NCBI RefSeq assembly: GCF_900188005.1
Contig: NZ_FZNR01000002.1
Location: forward strand, 620,001 to 684,000
Reading direction: 5' to 3'
Length of the DNA: 64,000 nt
Source of the DNA: Actinoplanes regularis
Lineage (GTDB): Bacteria > Actinomycetota > Actinomycetes > Mycobacteriales > Micromonosporaceae
Shown in pieces: positions 45,225 through 52,650 of this stretch. The position numbers were made by a program, and so were the translations under genes. A model generated the notes under the pieces. That model was given only the letters and a program-made list of their open reading frames with translations, had not been told where the DNA came from and searched no databases. The stretch's first letter is position 1. Every line of letters begins with the position of its first letter.

Positions 45225-46814
45225 TCAACTGCCGCTCACTTGGGCGGGACTTGAAGGCTCCGAGGACGGAGCGGGGTTCGAGGTCGGCGGGTGGCGGAGG
45301 GCGGTGAGGACGATCAGCAGGGCGCCGAGGGCGAACGCGGCGGCGGTCAGGAAGGCGAGGCTGTAGCCGTCGCGGAGGGCGAGCGGCTCGGGCAGGCCGG
45401 CGGCCAGCCGGGCGGAGGAGCGGCTGGCGGCGACGGCGGCGAGGACGGCCAGGCCGAGGGCGGCGCCGGCCTGCTGAGCGGTGTTGTTCAGGCCGGAGAT
45501 CAGGCCGGTGTCCTCGTCGGACGCGCCGGCCATGGCGAGCATCATGATTGCCGGGACGGTGACGCCGACGCCGAGGCCCATCACGATCAGCGCGGGTAGC
45601 ACGTCGACCGGATAGGACGGGTTCGCCGGGGCCACGGCCAGCAGCAACAGGCCGACACCGAGCAGTGCCAGGCCGGCGAGCAGTACCCGCCGCGGGCCGA
45701 ACCGGGAGGTCAGCCGGGCTGCCACGAAGAGCGACACCAGGCCGATCACGATCGGGGTGGGCAGGAAGCCGAGCCCGGTCCGGAGCGTATCGAAGCCCAT
45801 CACCCGCTGCAGGTACAGCGTGTTGACGAACTGGAAGCCCATGCCGGCGGCCAGGATCAGGACGACCGCGGCGTTCGCGGCGAGCAGCCATGGGCGGCGC
45901 AGCAGCCGGAGCGGGACGAGCGGGACGGGTGCCCGGCCCTGCCGCACCAGAAACGCGATGATCAGCAGGAGCGCGCCAGCGCCGAGCAGCCAGGCGGGGA
46001 CCGGCGGAGCCTTCTCGCCACTCGCGACGATGGCGTAGACGCCGAGCGAGAGACCCGCGGTAACCAGCACCGCCCCGAGAAGATCCAGCCGCCCACCAAC
46101 AACCCGCCCGCTGAGAGCCCGCCCACCAACAACCCGCCCACCGAGAGCCCGTCCACCAACAACCCGCCCTTCGGGAGCCCGCTCGCCAATAGCCCGTTCG
46201 CCGAGAGATCGTCCGCCGATGGCGGTTTCGGTGACAGCGGGATCGGCGGCAGGGGGCACGACGGGCAGGAGACGGCGACCGATGAACCAGGCGGCCAGGC
46301 CGATCGGGACGTTGATCAGGAAGATGGTGGGCCAGCCCGCCAGATCGGTGAGCACGCCGCCGATGACGAAGCCGATGGCGGCACCGCCGGCCTGGGTGAA
46401 GCTGAAGATTCCCATGGCTCGGGCCTGCGGACCCGGCTCCGGATAGAGCCGGACGATCATGCCGAGCACTACCGCGGAGGCCAGCGCGCCGCCCGCGCCC
46501 TGCACGAATCGGCCGGTGACCAGCAGGCCGGCGGTCGGCGCGAGGCCGCAGAGCAGGCTGGCCGTGGTGAATACGAGCAGCCCGGTGAGGAAGACCCGGC
46601 GGGCGCCGAGGAGATCACCGAGCCGGCCGGCGAGCAGCAGCAGTCCGGCGAAGGCGACCAGGTATCCGTTCACCACCCAGGCCACACCGGCCGGCGTGAA
46701 GCCGAGATCCCGCTGAATGGCCGGGATCGCCACGGCGACGATGGTGCTGTCCAGAACGATCATCAGTGCGACGGTGCAGAGCACGGTCAGTGTTGCCCCA
46801 CGAGAAGGACTCAT
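45225..46814 (-). CDS. DHA2-type (EmrB/QacA-like) MFS drug exporter with repeat loop
   Basis: 529 residues, 14-helix type: LDSTIVAVAIPAIQRDLGF (motif of the DHA2 branch) at the start and GRLGDLLGARRVFLTG in loop 2-3. A loop at about 201-244 consists of pentapeptides (GRVVG, GRALG, ERAIG) in alternating pairs. It lies 79 nt downstream of a MarR gene on the same strand, the usual arrangement for MarR-controlled drug efflux. Two near-identical 16-bp dyads lie before the start. Confidence 0.87.
   Translation of the reverse strand: MSPSRGATLTVLCTVALMIVLDSTIVAVAIPAIQRDLGFTPAGVAWVVNGYLVAFAGLLLLAGRLGDLLGARRVFLTGLLVFTTASLLCGLAPTAGLLVTGRFVQGAGGALASAVVLGMIVRLYPEPGPQARAMGIFSFTQAGGAAIGFVIGGVLTDLAGWPTIFLINVPIGLAAWFIGRRLLPVVPPAADPAVTETAIGGRSLGERAIGERAPEGRVVGGRALGGRVVGGRALSGRVVGGRLDLLGAVLVTAGLSLGVYAIVASGEKAPPVPAWLLGAGALLLIIAFLVRQGRAPVPLVPLRLLRRPWLLAANAAVVLILAAGMGFQFVNTLYLQRVMGFDTLRTGLGFLPTPIVIGLVSLFVAARLTSRFGPRRVLLAGLALLGVGLLLLAVAPANPSYPVDVLPALIVMGLGVGVTVPAIMMLAMAGASDEDTGLISGLNNTAQQAGAALGLAVLAAVAASRSSARLAAGLPEPLALRDGYSLAFLTAAAFALGALLIVLTALRHPPTSNPAPSSEPSSPAQVSGS
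46083..46214. repeat. 15/30-bp in-frame repeat in the DHA2 exporter gene
   Basis: About nine 15-bp units, arranged largely as 30-bp pairs (GRVVG-GRALG), encode the loop repeats. Confidence 0.75.
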
Positions 46815-46832
46815 GGGGCGACCGTAGCAGAT

Positions 46833-46878
46833 AATCCGCTTCGGAACTATCTAGAGAGGACCAATCCCCTTCGGGATT
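46833..46878. promoter_or_regulatory. Paired dyads upstream of the DHA2 exporter
   Basis: AATCCGCTTCGGAACT (46833-46848) and AATCCCCTTCGGGATT (46863-46878) share 12 of 16 bases. The second is a perfect 6-bp-arm palindrome. They sit just before the exporter start and may bind the MarR protein. Confidence 0.5.
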
Positions 46879-46893
46879 AGCTCGCGGGGGCCC

Positions 46894-47352
46894 TCACCTG
46901 CCCCGGGCACGGCGAACCGGTCCGGTCACCGACTCGGCGGCAAGAGCTTGGAGCAGCGTCAGAAAGGCGGCGCGCGACCCCTCGGGGAACCCCGCGAGCG
47001 CTTCGTCGTGGACCCGATCGACGATCCGCTGCCCCTCCTCGGCGACCGCGCGGCCCGTCTCGGTGACCGCGATGATCCGCGCTCGCCGGTCCGTCAGGGA
47101 GGCCCGCCGCTCGGCGAGGCCACGCCTCTCCAACTCGTCCACGGTGCTGACCATGGTCGTCTTGTCCAGCCCGGCGAGCGCGGCCAACTGGATCTGGGTG
47201 CGCTCCTCCTCGAGCGCGTGCACCAGCACGCACTGCATCCGCGGCGTCAGGTCGACCTCGGCCAGGGCGCCGGCGAGGCGATTCGTCAGCGTATGACCGG
47301 CTTCGTTGAGCAGGCGGCTGACGTCGAGCACGGTTCGTTGCGGAGCGGCCAT
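46894..47352 (-). CDS. MarR-family regulator
   Basis: 152 residues with the winged helix QIQLAALAGLDKTTMVSTVD and wing AERRASLTDRRARIIAVTET. TAGCCT (47359-47364, minus strand) lies 6 nt before the ATG and no ribosome site is seen, so it is probably leaderless. A perfect 12-bp inverted repeat overlaps the expected -35. Together with the exporter downstream it forms an autoregulated efflux operon. Confidence 0.9.
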   Translation of the reverse strand: MAAPQRTVLDVSRLLNEAGHTLTNRLAGALAEVDLTPRMQCVLVHALEEERTQIQLAALAGLDKTTMVSTVDELERRGLAERRASLTDRRARIIAVTETGRAVAEEGQRIVDRVHDEALAGFPEGSRAAFLTLLQALAAESVTGPVRRARGR

Positions 47353-47365
47353 GCGACAAGGCTAG

Positions 47366-47397
47366 CTCCGGATCGTCCACTACCAGACGATCCGGAG
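47366..47397. promoter_or_regulatory. MarR operator candidate, 12-bp perfect inverted repeat
   Basis: CTCCGGATCGTC and GACGATCCGGAG flank an 8-nt centre directly upstream of the marR -10, covering the -35 position. Confidence 0.7.
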
Positions 47398-47513
47398 CCA
47401 ACGGTTCCGCGGCGACGAGATCCAGCGCCCACCGGGGGACGGCTCGGGGACGAGGACGGCCCGCGGATGGGGACGGCCGGCGGGCCCCCGTGCTCACCCG
47501 CCGGCCGCCTGTA

Positions 47514-47951
47514 TCAGGCGAAGGTCACCCAGGCCGGCGCGTACGGCGTGACGCGCAGCGGCATCCGGGCCTCCGCGGGGGTGCGGTCGCCCTTCCGGTT
47601 GTTGCAGCGGCCACAGGCCGCCACGGTGTTCAGCCATTCGTTGCCGCCACCACGCGAGCGGGGCATGACATGGTCGATGGTCGTTGCCGGATCGCCGCAG
47701 TAACCGCAGGTCCGCTTGTCGCGGGCGAGCACACCGGCCCGGGTCCAGCCCGGGCCGCGGCCGCGCCGCCAGCGGGTCACCACATAACTGACCAGGCGCA
47801 CCACGGTCGGCACCTGGTAGACACCGATGGTCGCGTCCGGCTGCGCCTCGTGCACCACGGCCACCTGCCGGAACAGCATCCGAATCGCGTGCCGGAGGCT
47901 GACCCGGTGCAGCGGCCCGCAGTCGGCGTTCAGTACCAGAACCGCGCTCAT
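47514..47951 (-). CDS. HNH endonuclease
   Basis: 145 residues starting MSAVLVLNADCGPLHRVSLR with GAGGTGAAAC upstream. The HNH zinc-finger nuclease core is complete: KRTCGYCGDPATTIDHVMPR (the DH pair) and NTVAACGRCNNRKGDRTP. This short, highly conserved actinobacterial HNH protein is not linked to a mobile element here. Its physiological substrate is unknown. Confidence 0.9.
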   Translation of the reverse strand: MSAVLVLNADCGPLHRVSLRHAIRMLFRQVAVVHEAQPDATIGVYQVPTVVRLVSYVVTRWRRGRGPGWTRAGVLARDKRTCGYCGDPATTIDHVMPRSRGGGNEWLNTVAACGRCNNRKGDRTPAEARMPLRVTPYAPAWVTFA

Positions 47952-48071
47952 TCCGTTTCACCTCCGTCAACTCGTTTTTACAATGAATCAGCAGGTCAGA
48001 GCAGACCTGCCGAACCGAGGAACTGAGGAAGAAAATAGGCTCGGCATCGACCGCCGACAACCGATTAAAGG

Positions 48072-48701
48072 TCAGCGCAGAGCCCGGTGAACGACCACCG
48101 ACAATTGCACCAGGCCGGCCACTTGCAGCGCGGCCCAGAGGGCCGGCGGCAGCCACGGGAGATCGAGGACGGCGAGCACCGCGAGCCCCAGGCCCGCGAT
48201 CAGGACACGGGTGGGCCGCTCCGCGACGGTGATCACCCCGATCTCGGACATTCCGGCCGCGACGGCGCGAGCGCGGACGTATTCGTGCAGCCAGCTCGCG
48301 GCGCCCGCGGCGGTCACCAGCCAGCCCGGGGCGCCGGCCAGCCAGAACGCGACGAGCCAGGCCGCTTCACCGACCCGGTCGGCGACCGAGTCGTACACGA
48401 AACCGGTCCTGGTCACCCGCCCGGAGACCACCGCGACCGCGCCGTCGAGGCCGTCCGCGGCCGCCGCGACCAGCACCAGCAGGGCGGCGAGCAGCAGGCT
48501 GACCGGAACGGCGGCCGGCACGCCGAGAGAGATCAGCAGACCGCAGGTGGTCACCGTCATCGGCGACACCCGGTTGCGGCTCAGCCAGAAGCCGATCCGG
48601 TACGCCGTACGCACCCACCCACGCACGACCCACGACCCTTTCCGCGGGTCGAATCCGCCGTGCAGACCGGACCAGGCGACCGCGTACTCGTCCCAGGTCA
48701 T
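48072..48701 (-). CDS. CDP-alcohol phosphatidyltransferase family protein
   Basis: 209 residues with about five helices. The CDP-OH motif is present as DGLDGAVAVVSGRV ... GFVYDSVAD, matching D-x2-DG-x2-A-[R]-x8-G-x3-D-x3-D except that the Arg after the Ala is Val. It would transfer a phosphatidyl-type group to an alcohol. It follows metF after 12 nt and is probably cotranscribed. Whether the Arg change alters CDP-lipid binding is unknown. Confidence 0.82.
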   Translation of the reverse strand: MTWDEYAVAWSGLHGGFDPRKGSWVVRGWVRTAYRIGFWLSRNRVSPMTVTTCGLLISLGVPAAVPVSLLLAALLVLVAAAADGLDGAVAVVSGRVTRTGFVYDSVADRVGEAAWLVAFWLAGAPGWLVTAAGAASWLHEYVRARAVAAGMSEIGVITVAERPTRVLIAGLGLAVLAVLDLPWLPPALWAALQVAGLVQLSVVVHRALR

Positions 48702-48713
48702 CGACGGCGGCTC

Positions 48714-49637
48714 TCAGACGGCCGCGGCCACGTCCGACGGGGCGAGCCGCTGCCAGACCTCACGGGTCGCGGTCGACCGGTTCATGGTGATGAAGTGGAT
48801 GCCCGGCACCCCCTCGTCGAGCAGCCGCGCGCACATCCGCGAGCACTCCTCGAGGCCCAGCTCACGCACCGCGGCCTCGTCGCCGGCGACCGCCTCGAAG
48901 CGGCGCAGCAGCGCCGGCGGGAACGGCGCGCCGGAGAGCTGCGTGGACCGTTCGATGGTGGCCATCCGGGTCACCGGCATCACCCCGGCCACGATCGGCG
49001 TGTCACAGCCGCTGGCCGCGACCCGGTCCCGCAGGCGCAGGTAGTCGTCGGCGTCGAAGAACATCTGGGTGATCGCGTAGTCCGCCCCGGCGCGGCACTT
49101 ACGGACGAAGTTGCGGGTGTCGTCCGCGACGTCGGCCGAGCGCGGGTGCTTGTACGGAAATGCCGCCACCCCGACGCTGAAGTCGCCCGCCTCGCGGATC
49201 AGCCGGACCAGATCCTCCGCGTAGAGCACGCCCCGGGGGTGCCGTACCCACTCCCCCATCGGGTCACCCGGCGGGTCGCCGCGCAGGGCGAGGATGTTGC
49301 GGATCCCGGCGCCGGCCAGCCGGCCGATCACGTTGCGCAGGTCGGCGACCGAGTGGTCGACCGCGGTGAGGTGGGCCATCGCCAGCAGGGTGGTTTCGGT
49401 GGCGACCCGCTCGGTGACCGCGACGGTGGTCTCCCGGGTGGTGCCACCCGCGCCGTAGGTTATCGACACGAAACTCGGCCGCAGCGACTCGAGCTCGCGG
49501 ATCGCCTGCCAGAGCAGGCGCTCACCGTCCGGCGTCTTGGGCGGGAAGAACTCGAACGAGAACGTCGGGGCTGCCCCGCGGATCAGCTCACCGATGGACG
49601 GCGTGCCGGGCAGCTTGGAGGGAAGTCCGAGAGACAC
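48714..49637 (-). CDS. metF: 5,10-methylenetetrahydrofolate reductase
   Basis: 307 residues. TFSFEFFPPKTPDGERLLWQ at the start, the folate-site region SITYGAGGTTRETTV, and ILALRGDPPGDP mark MetF, which makes 5-methyl-THF for methionine synthesis. The GTG at 49637 lies 6 nt after TAGAGT and lacks a ribosome site, so it is probably leaderless. It is divergent from idsA, as in mycobacteria (Rv2172c/Rv2173). Confidence 0.94.
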   Translation of the reverse strand: MSLGLPSKLPGTPSIGELIRGAAPTFSFEFFPPKTPDGERLLWQAIRELESLRPSFVSITYGAGGTTRETTVAVTERVATETTLLAMAHLTAVDHSVADLRNVIGRLAGAGIRNILALRGDPPGDPMGEWVRHPRGVLYAEDLVRLIREAGDFSVGVAAFPYKHPRSADVADDTRNFVRKCRAGADYAITQMFFDADDYLRLRDRVAASGCDTPIVAGVMPVTRMATIERSTQLSGAPFPPALLRRFEAVAGDEAAVRELGLEECSRMCARLLDEGVPGIHFITMNRSTATREVWQRLAPSDVAAAV

Positions 49638-49696
49638 ACCGGAACTCTACCGGGCCGGTTGACCGGGCGTTCTACCCGAACAAGTAGCGTCTCGGT
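49638..49696. promoter_or_regulatory. Divergent leaderless promoters of metF and idsA
   Basis: The minus-strand TAGAGT (49644-49649) and the plus-strand TAGCGT (49685-49690) each lie exactly 6 nt before a GTG start, with no ribosome sites between. TTGACC at 49659-49664 could be a -35 for idsA. Confidence 0.6.
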
Positions 49697-50767
49697 GTGA
49701 CGACTTCCCCACTCGAACCGGCCGATCTGCGCACGCGTGTCGACAAGGCGCTGGCCGCGTTCCTGGCCGGGCAGCAGGACCGGCTGCTGGCGATCGACCC
49801 GGCGCTGGCCGAGGTGGCCGCCACGGTGACCGAGTTCGTGCTGGGTGGCGGGAAGCGACTCCGGCCGGCGTTCGCCTACTGGGGGTTTCGCGGGGCCGGG
49901 GGCGCCGACTCGGACGGGGTGGTCGCGGCCGTCGCGGCGCTGGAGCTGGTGCAGGCCAGTGCGCTGATCCACGACGACCTGATGGACCGCTCGGACACCC
50001 GGCGCGGGGTGCCGTCGGTGCACCGCCGGTTCGAGAAGCTGCACGCCGGCGCGGGGTGGCGGGGCAGCGCCGGCGGGTTCGGCGACTGTGCCGCGGTGCT
50101 CCTCGGCGACCTGGCCCTGGTCTGGTCGGACGAGCTGCTGCACGGCTGCGGGCTGCCGCTGACCGATCTGGCGCGGGCCCGGCCGGTGTTCGACACGATG
50201 CGCACCGAGGTGACCGTCGGGCAGTACCTGGACGTGCTAACCCAGGCGACCGGGGACACCTCGCTGGAGCGGGCCGGCAAGGTGGCCCGGTTCAAGTCGG
50301 CGAAGTACACCGTGGAGCGCCCGCTGCTGCTGGGCGCGGCGCTGGCCGGGGCCGGGCCGGAGGTGTCGGCCGCCTACTCCGCGTTCGGGCTGCCGCTGGG
50401 TGAGGCGTTCCAGCTGCGTGACGACGTGCTCGGGGTGTTCGGGGACCCGGCGCAGACGGGCAAGCCGGCCGGGGACGACCTGCGCGAGGGAAAGCGGACC
50501 TACCTGGTCGCGTCCGCGTTCGGAGCCCTGGACGAGGCCGGCCGGTCGGAGCTGGAGACCGCGCTGGGCGATCCGCGGCTGGACGACGCCGGGGTGGAAC
50601 GGCTGCGGGCGGCGATCCGGGACAGCGGGGCCCTGGCGGCGACCGAGGCGCGGATCGAGGAGCTGATGGCCGGCTCGCTGGACGCGCTGGCCGCGGCGCC
50701 CATCGACGGGGAGGCGCGGGAGGTGCTGCACCGGCTGGCGGAGGCGGCTACCCGTCGTTCCGTCTAG
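49697..50767 (+). CDS. idsA: Polyprenyl (geranylgeranyl) diphosphate synthase
   Basis: 356 residues of the trans-prenyltransferase family. The first aspartate-rich motif is LIHDDLMDRSDTRRG and the second is FQLRDDVLGVFGDP; GGGKRLRPAFAYWG binds the allylic or isopentenyl diphosphate. It probably makes C20 diphosphate, feeding carotenoids (crtYc/crtYd overlap its 3' end by 20 bp convergently) and other isoprenoids. Product length cannot be fixed by eye. Position beside metF matches idsA2 of mycobacteria. Confidence 0.9.
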   Translation: MTTSPLEPADLRTRVDKALAAFLAGQQDRLLAIDPALAEVAATVTEFVLGGGKRLRPAFAYWGFRGAGGADSDGVVAAVAALELVQASALIHDDLMDRSDTRRGVPSVHRRFEKLHAGAGWRGSAGGFGDCAAVLLGDLALVWSDELLHGCGLPLTDLARARPVFDTMRTEVTVGQYLDVLTQATGDTSLERAGKVARFKSAKYTVERPLLLGAALAGAGPEVSAAYSAFGLPLGEAFQLRDDVLGVFGDPAQTGKPAGDDLREGKRTYLVASAFGALDEAGRSELETALGDPRLDDAGVERLRAAIRDSGALAATEARIEELMAGSLDALAAAPIDGEAREVLHRLAEAATRRSV

Positions 50768-51071
50768 CGCTCGCGACGTGGGCACGCCGGCCCAGCGCCA
50801 CCCACAGGGACAGCGTGCTCAGCACCAGGGCGAACCCGAACAGCAAATCCTCGACCGGGGCGTGGACCAGGCGCCAGCCGATGATCGCGCCGGGGTCGTA
50901 CCGGACGATGTTCCGCCCGGTCAGGATGCCGTTGGAGATCAACTGAAAGATCAGGATGATCGGGTACGTCGCCCAGAAGACCAGCCGAGTGACCAGCTTT
51001 GTCCGAAAAATCAGCACATCGACGATCAGAGCCGCCAGTACGCCCAGTAAGGCCGCCGTGGTGTAACTCAC
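50748..51071 (-). CDS. crtYd: Lycopene cyclase subunit CrtYd
   Basis: 107 residues from a GTG at 51071, overlapping the crtYc stop (GTGA). Three helices; IVRYDPGAIIGWRLVHAPVE followed by DLLFGF is the conserved lycopene-cyclase-domain segment. It acts with CrtYc as a heterodimer that cyclises lycopene ends to beta-rings. The 3' end overlaps idsA convergently. Confidence 0.85.
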   Translation of the reverse strand: MSYTTAALLGVLAALIVDVLIFRTKLVTRLVFWATYPIILIFQLISNGILTGRNIVRYDPGAIIGWRLVHAPVEDLLFGFALVLSTLSLWVALGRRAHVASARRNDG

Positions 51072-51394
51072 TCCCGCCCCGCCGACCGGCGCAGCACCGT
51101 CCGCACCGCCTCGAACCCCAGGATCGCGCAGACCGGCACGACCAGGAAGAACAGCACCTCGTCCAGGGGCAGTCCACCGCCCAGGAAGACACCGGTGATC
51201 TGCGCGGGATCGAAGTGCCAGTGCCCGGCGGCGATCGCGCCCAGGTCCCACAGGACGAAGACGGCCGCCACGGGCAGCACCGTCAGCAGCAGCCGGCGCC
51301 ACCGGCGGAGCACGCCGACCCGCAGGATCGGCTCCAGCCAGAGGGCGCCGGCCAGGCAGCCGGCGAGCACCGCGACGTACGTCAAATGCCCCAT
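51068..51394 (-). CDS. crtYc: Lycopene cyclase subunit CrtYc
   Basis: 108 residues (MGHLTYVAVLAGCLAGALWL) with three helices and the cyclase-domain motif GHWHFDPAQITGVFLGGGLP followed by LDEVLFF. The ATG at 51394 is chosen by homology; no strong ribosome site is present. It lies 16 nt after the Rv2175c-like gene, so the three minus-strand genes probably form one transcript. Confidence 0.85.
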   Translation of the reverse strand: MGHLTYVAVLAGCLAGALWLEPILRVGVLRRWRRLLLTVLPVAAVFVLWDLGAIAAGHWHFDPAQITGVFLGGGLPLDEVLFFLVVPVCAILGFEAVRTVLRRSAGRE

Positions 51395-51410
51395 GGTCTT
51401 GATCTGAAGG

Positions 51411-51761
51411 TCAGAAGCCCAGCGCCTGCGCGCGTCGCTTGACCTCACGGGCCTGCGGGCCGCCGAGCGCGATCGCGGCGCTGCCGCCGACGCTCGGATC
51501 GGCCTCATACAGCCACCGGAACGCCTCTTCGTCGTTGTACCCGGCGTCGCGGAGCACGTTCAGCACACCGGGCAGATGCTTCAGGACCGTGTCGTTGGCC
51601 ACCAGTTCGGCGGGGACCAGGCGCACGCCGTCGCGCCGGACGAAGAGCAGGTCACCGTCCTTGATCATCTGGTTGACCTTGCTGATCGACAGGCCGAATC
51701 TCTCGGCGAGGTCGGGCAGGTTGATCCATCCGGCTGGTTCGGTGATGACAGGTTCGCTCAC
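51411..51761 (-). CDS. Rv2175c-like DNA-binding protein (PknL partner)
   Basis: 116 residues from a GTG at 51761, read MSEPVITEPAGWINLPDLAE. The HTH is RFGLSISKVNQMIKDGDLLF, and the C-terminus PQAREVKRRAQALGF closely resembles the mycobacterial Rv2175c end. In M. tuberculosis Rv2175c is a substrate of the kinase PknL, and pknL lies nearby here on the opposite strand. A Thr in the short N-terminal tail (VITEP) could be the phosphosite; this is inference. Confidence 0.82.
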   Translation of the reverse strand: MSEPVITEPAGWINLPDLAERFGLSISKVNQMIKDGDLLFVRRDGVRLVPAELVANDTVLKHLPGVLNVLRDAGYNDEEAFRWLYEADPSVGGSAAIALGGPQAREVKRRAQALGF

Positions 51762-51798
51762 GCCTACAAGGGTGCCAGACCAGATCGGAGAAGATTTG

Positions 51799-52527
51799 AT
51801 GAGCCTGAGGCGAAGGATGCGCGGCGAGGTCGCCGGGGCCTTGCGCTCGGTCCGGTACGACCTGGGCCGCCGCCCGGCCCAGCGCAACGACGGACCGGAC
51901 GTCACCTCGACCGGGTTGAGCACGTTCCCCGGCTCACTGATGGAGTGGCGCACCGTGCCGGAGAAGACCGGCGCGAAGCCACGGCGGCGATTCCTGTCGG
52001 TCACGGCGCTGTGCCTTCTCGCGCTCGTCGGCGCGATCGGGTCGTACCTGCTGGTGACGTACGGTCTGGCCGCCGCGGCCGACCGGCCGGAAGCCGCCCC
52101 GGCACCGCCGCCGTCGGCGTCCGCCACCCCCGCGGAGAGCCCCTCGGCGAGCCCCGCGGCCGGGGAGCCCACCACTCGGATGGGGGCCGCCGGCCCCGGC
52201 GCGCGAACCACCGGGACACACCGGGGCGCCGTGGCACCCCGGCCGGCGGAGGCGGCACACCGGCCGGCCGGCGCGACGAAGAGCACAGTCACCGGGAAAC
52301 CGACTGTTCCGCGACCACCGGCCGGCACGCCGAAGTGCAATTGCGTCACGCCCCCGGTGCCCACCCCGACCGCCCCGGCCTCGGTGCCGGCGCCGGCCGT
52401 CACCCCGCCCGCCGTCAGCGAGTCCGCACCGCCCGGCGGATCGGCGGAACCCAGCCCGGACGCGAGCGACCCGAGCCCCCGCGACGGGCGGCGACACCGG
52501 CACCGGCCCTGGCGAAATGCGGGGTGA
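51799..52527 (+). CDS. Membrane-anchored proline-rich extracytoplasmic protein
   Basis: 242 residues from the ATG at 51799 with GGAGAAG upstream. A basic cytoplasmic region of about 70 residues precedes one helix (about 72-92, FLSVTALCLLALVGAIGSYL). A disordered tail rich in Pro, Ala, Ser and Thr follows, with two Cys (PKCNCVTPP) and a basic end. It lies between the Rv2175c-like and pknL genes; in mycobacteria those two are adjacent. It may be a kinase-linked surface protein, but no domain is recognisable. Confidence 0.65.
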   Translation: MSLRRRMRGEVAGALRSVRYDLGRRPAQRNDGPDVTSTGLSTFPGSLMEWRTVPEKTGAKPRRRFLSVTALCLLALVGAIGSYLLVTYGLAAAADRPEAAPAPPPSASATPAESPSASPAAGEPTTRMGAAGPGARTTGTHRGAVAPRPAEAAHRPAGATKSTVTGKPTVPRPPAGTPKCNCVTPPVPTPTAPASVPAPAVTPPAVSESAPPGGSAEPSPDASDPSPRDGRRHRHRPWRNAG

Positions 52528-52650
52528 AACCGGAACCCGCCGCCGATCGGCCGTCAATCGGTGCAGGTCACAGCCGTTCAGATACCCGTTTGGACTCAGC
52601 TGTGACATCCTGGGTGGCCCCCACCGGAAAGACACATACACTTCACGCCG

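Noticed and set aside
47991..48010. GCAGGTC/GACCTGC hairpin considered as a terminator of the metF operon
   Set aside because: The stem is only 7 bp and no T-tract follows on the minus strand, so the evidence is too weak.
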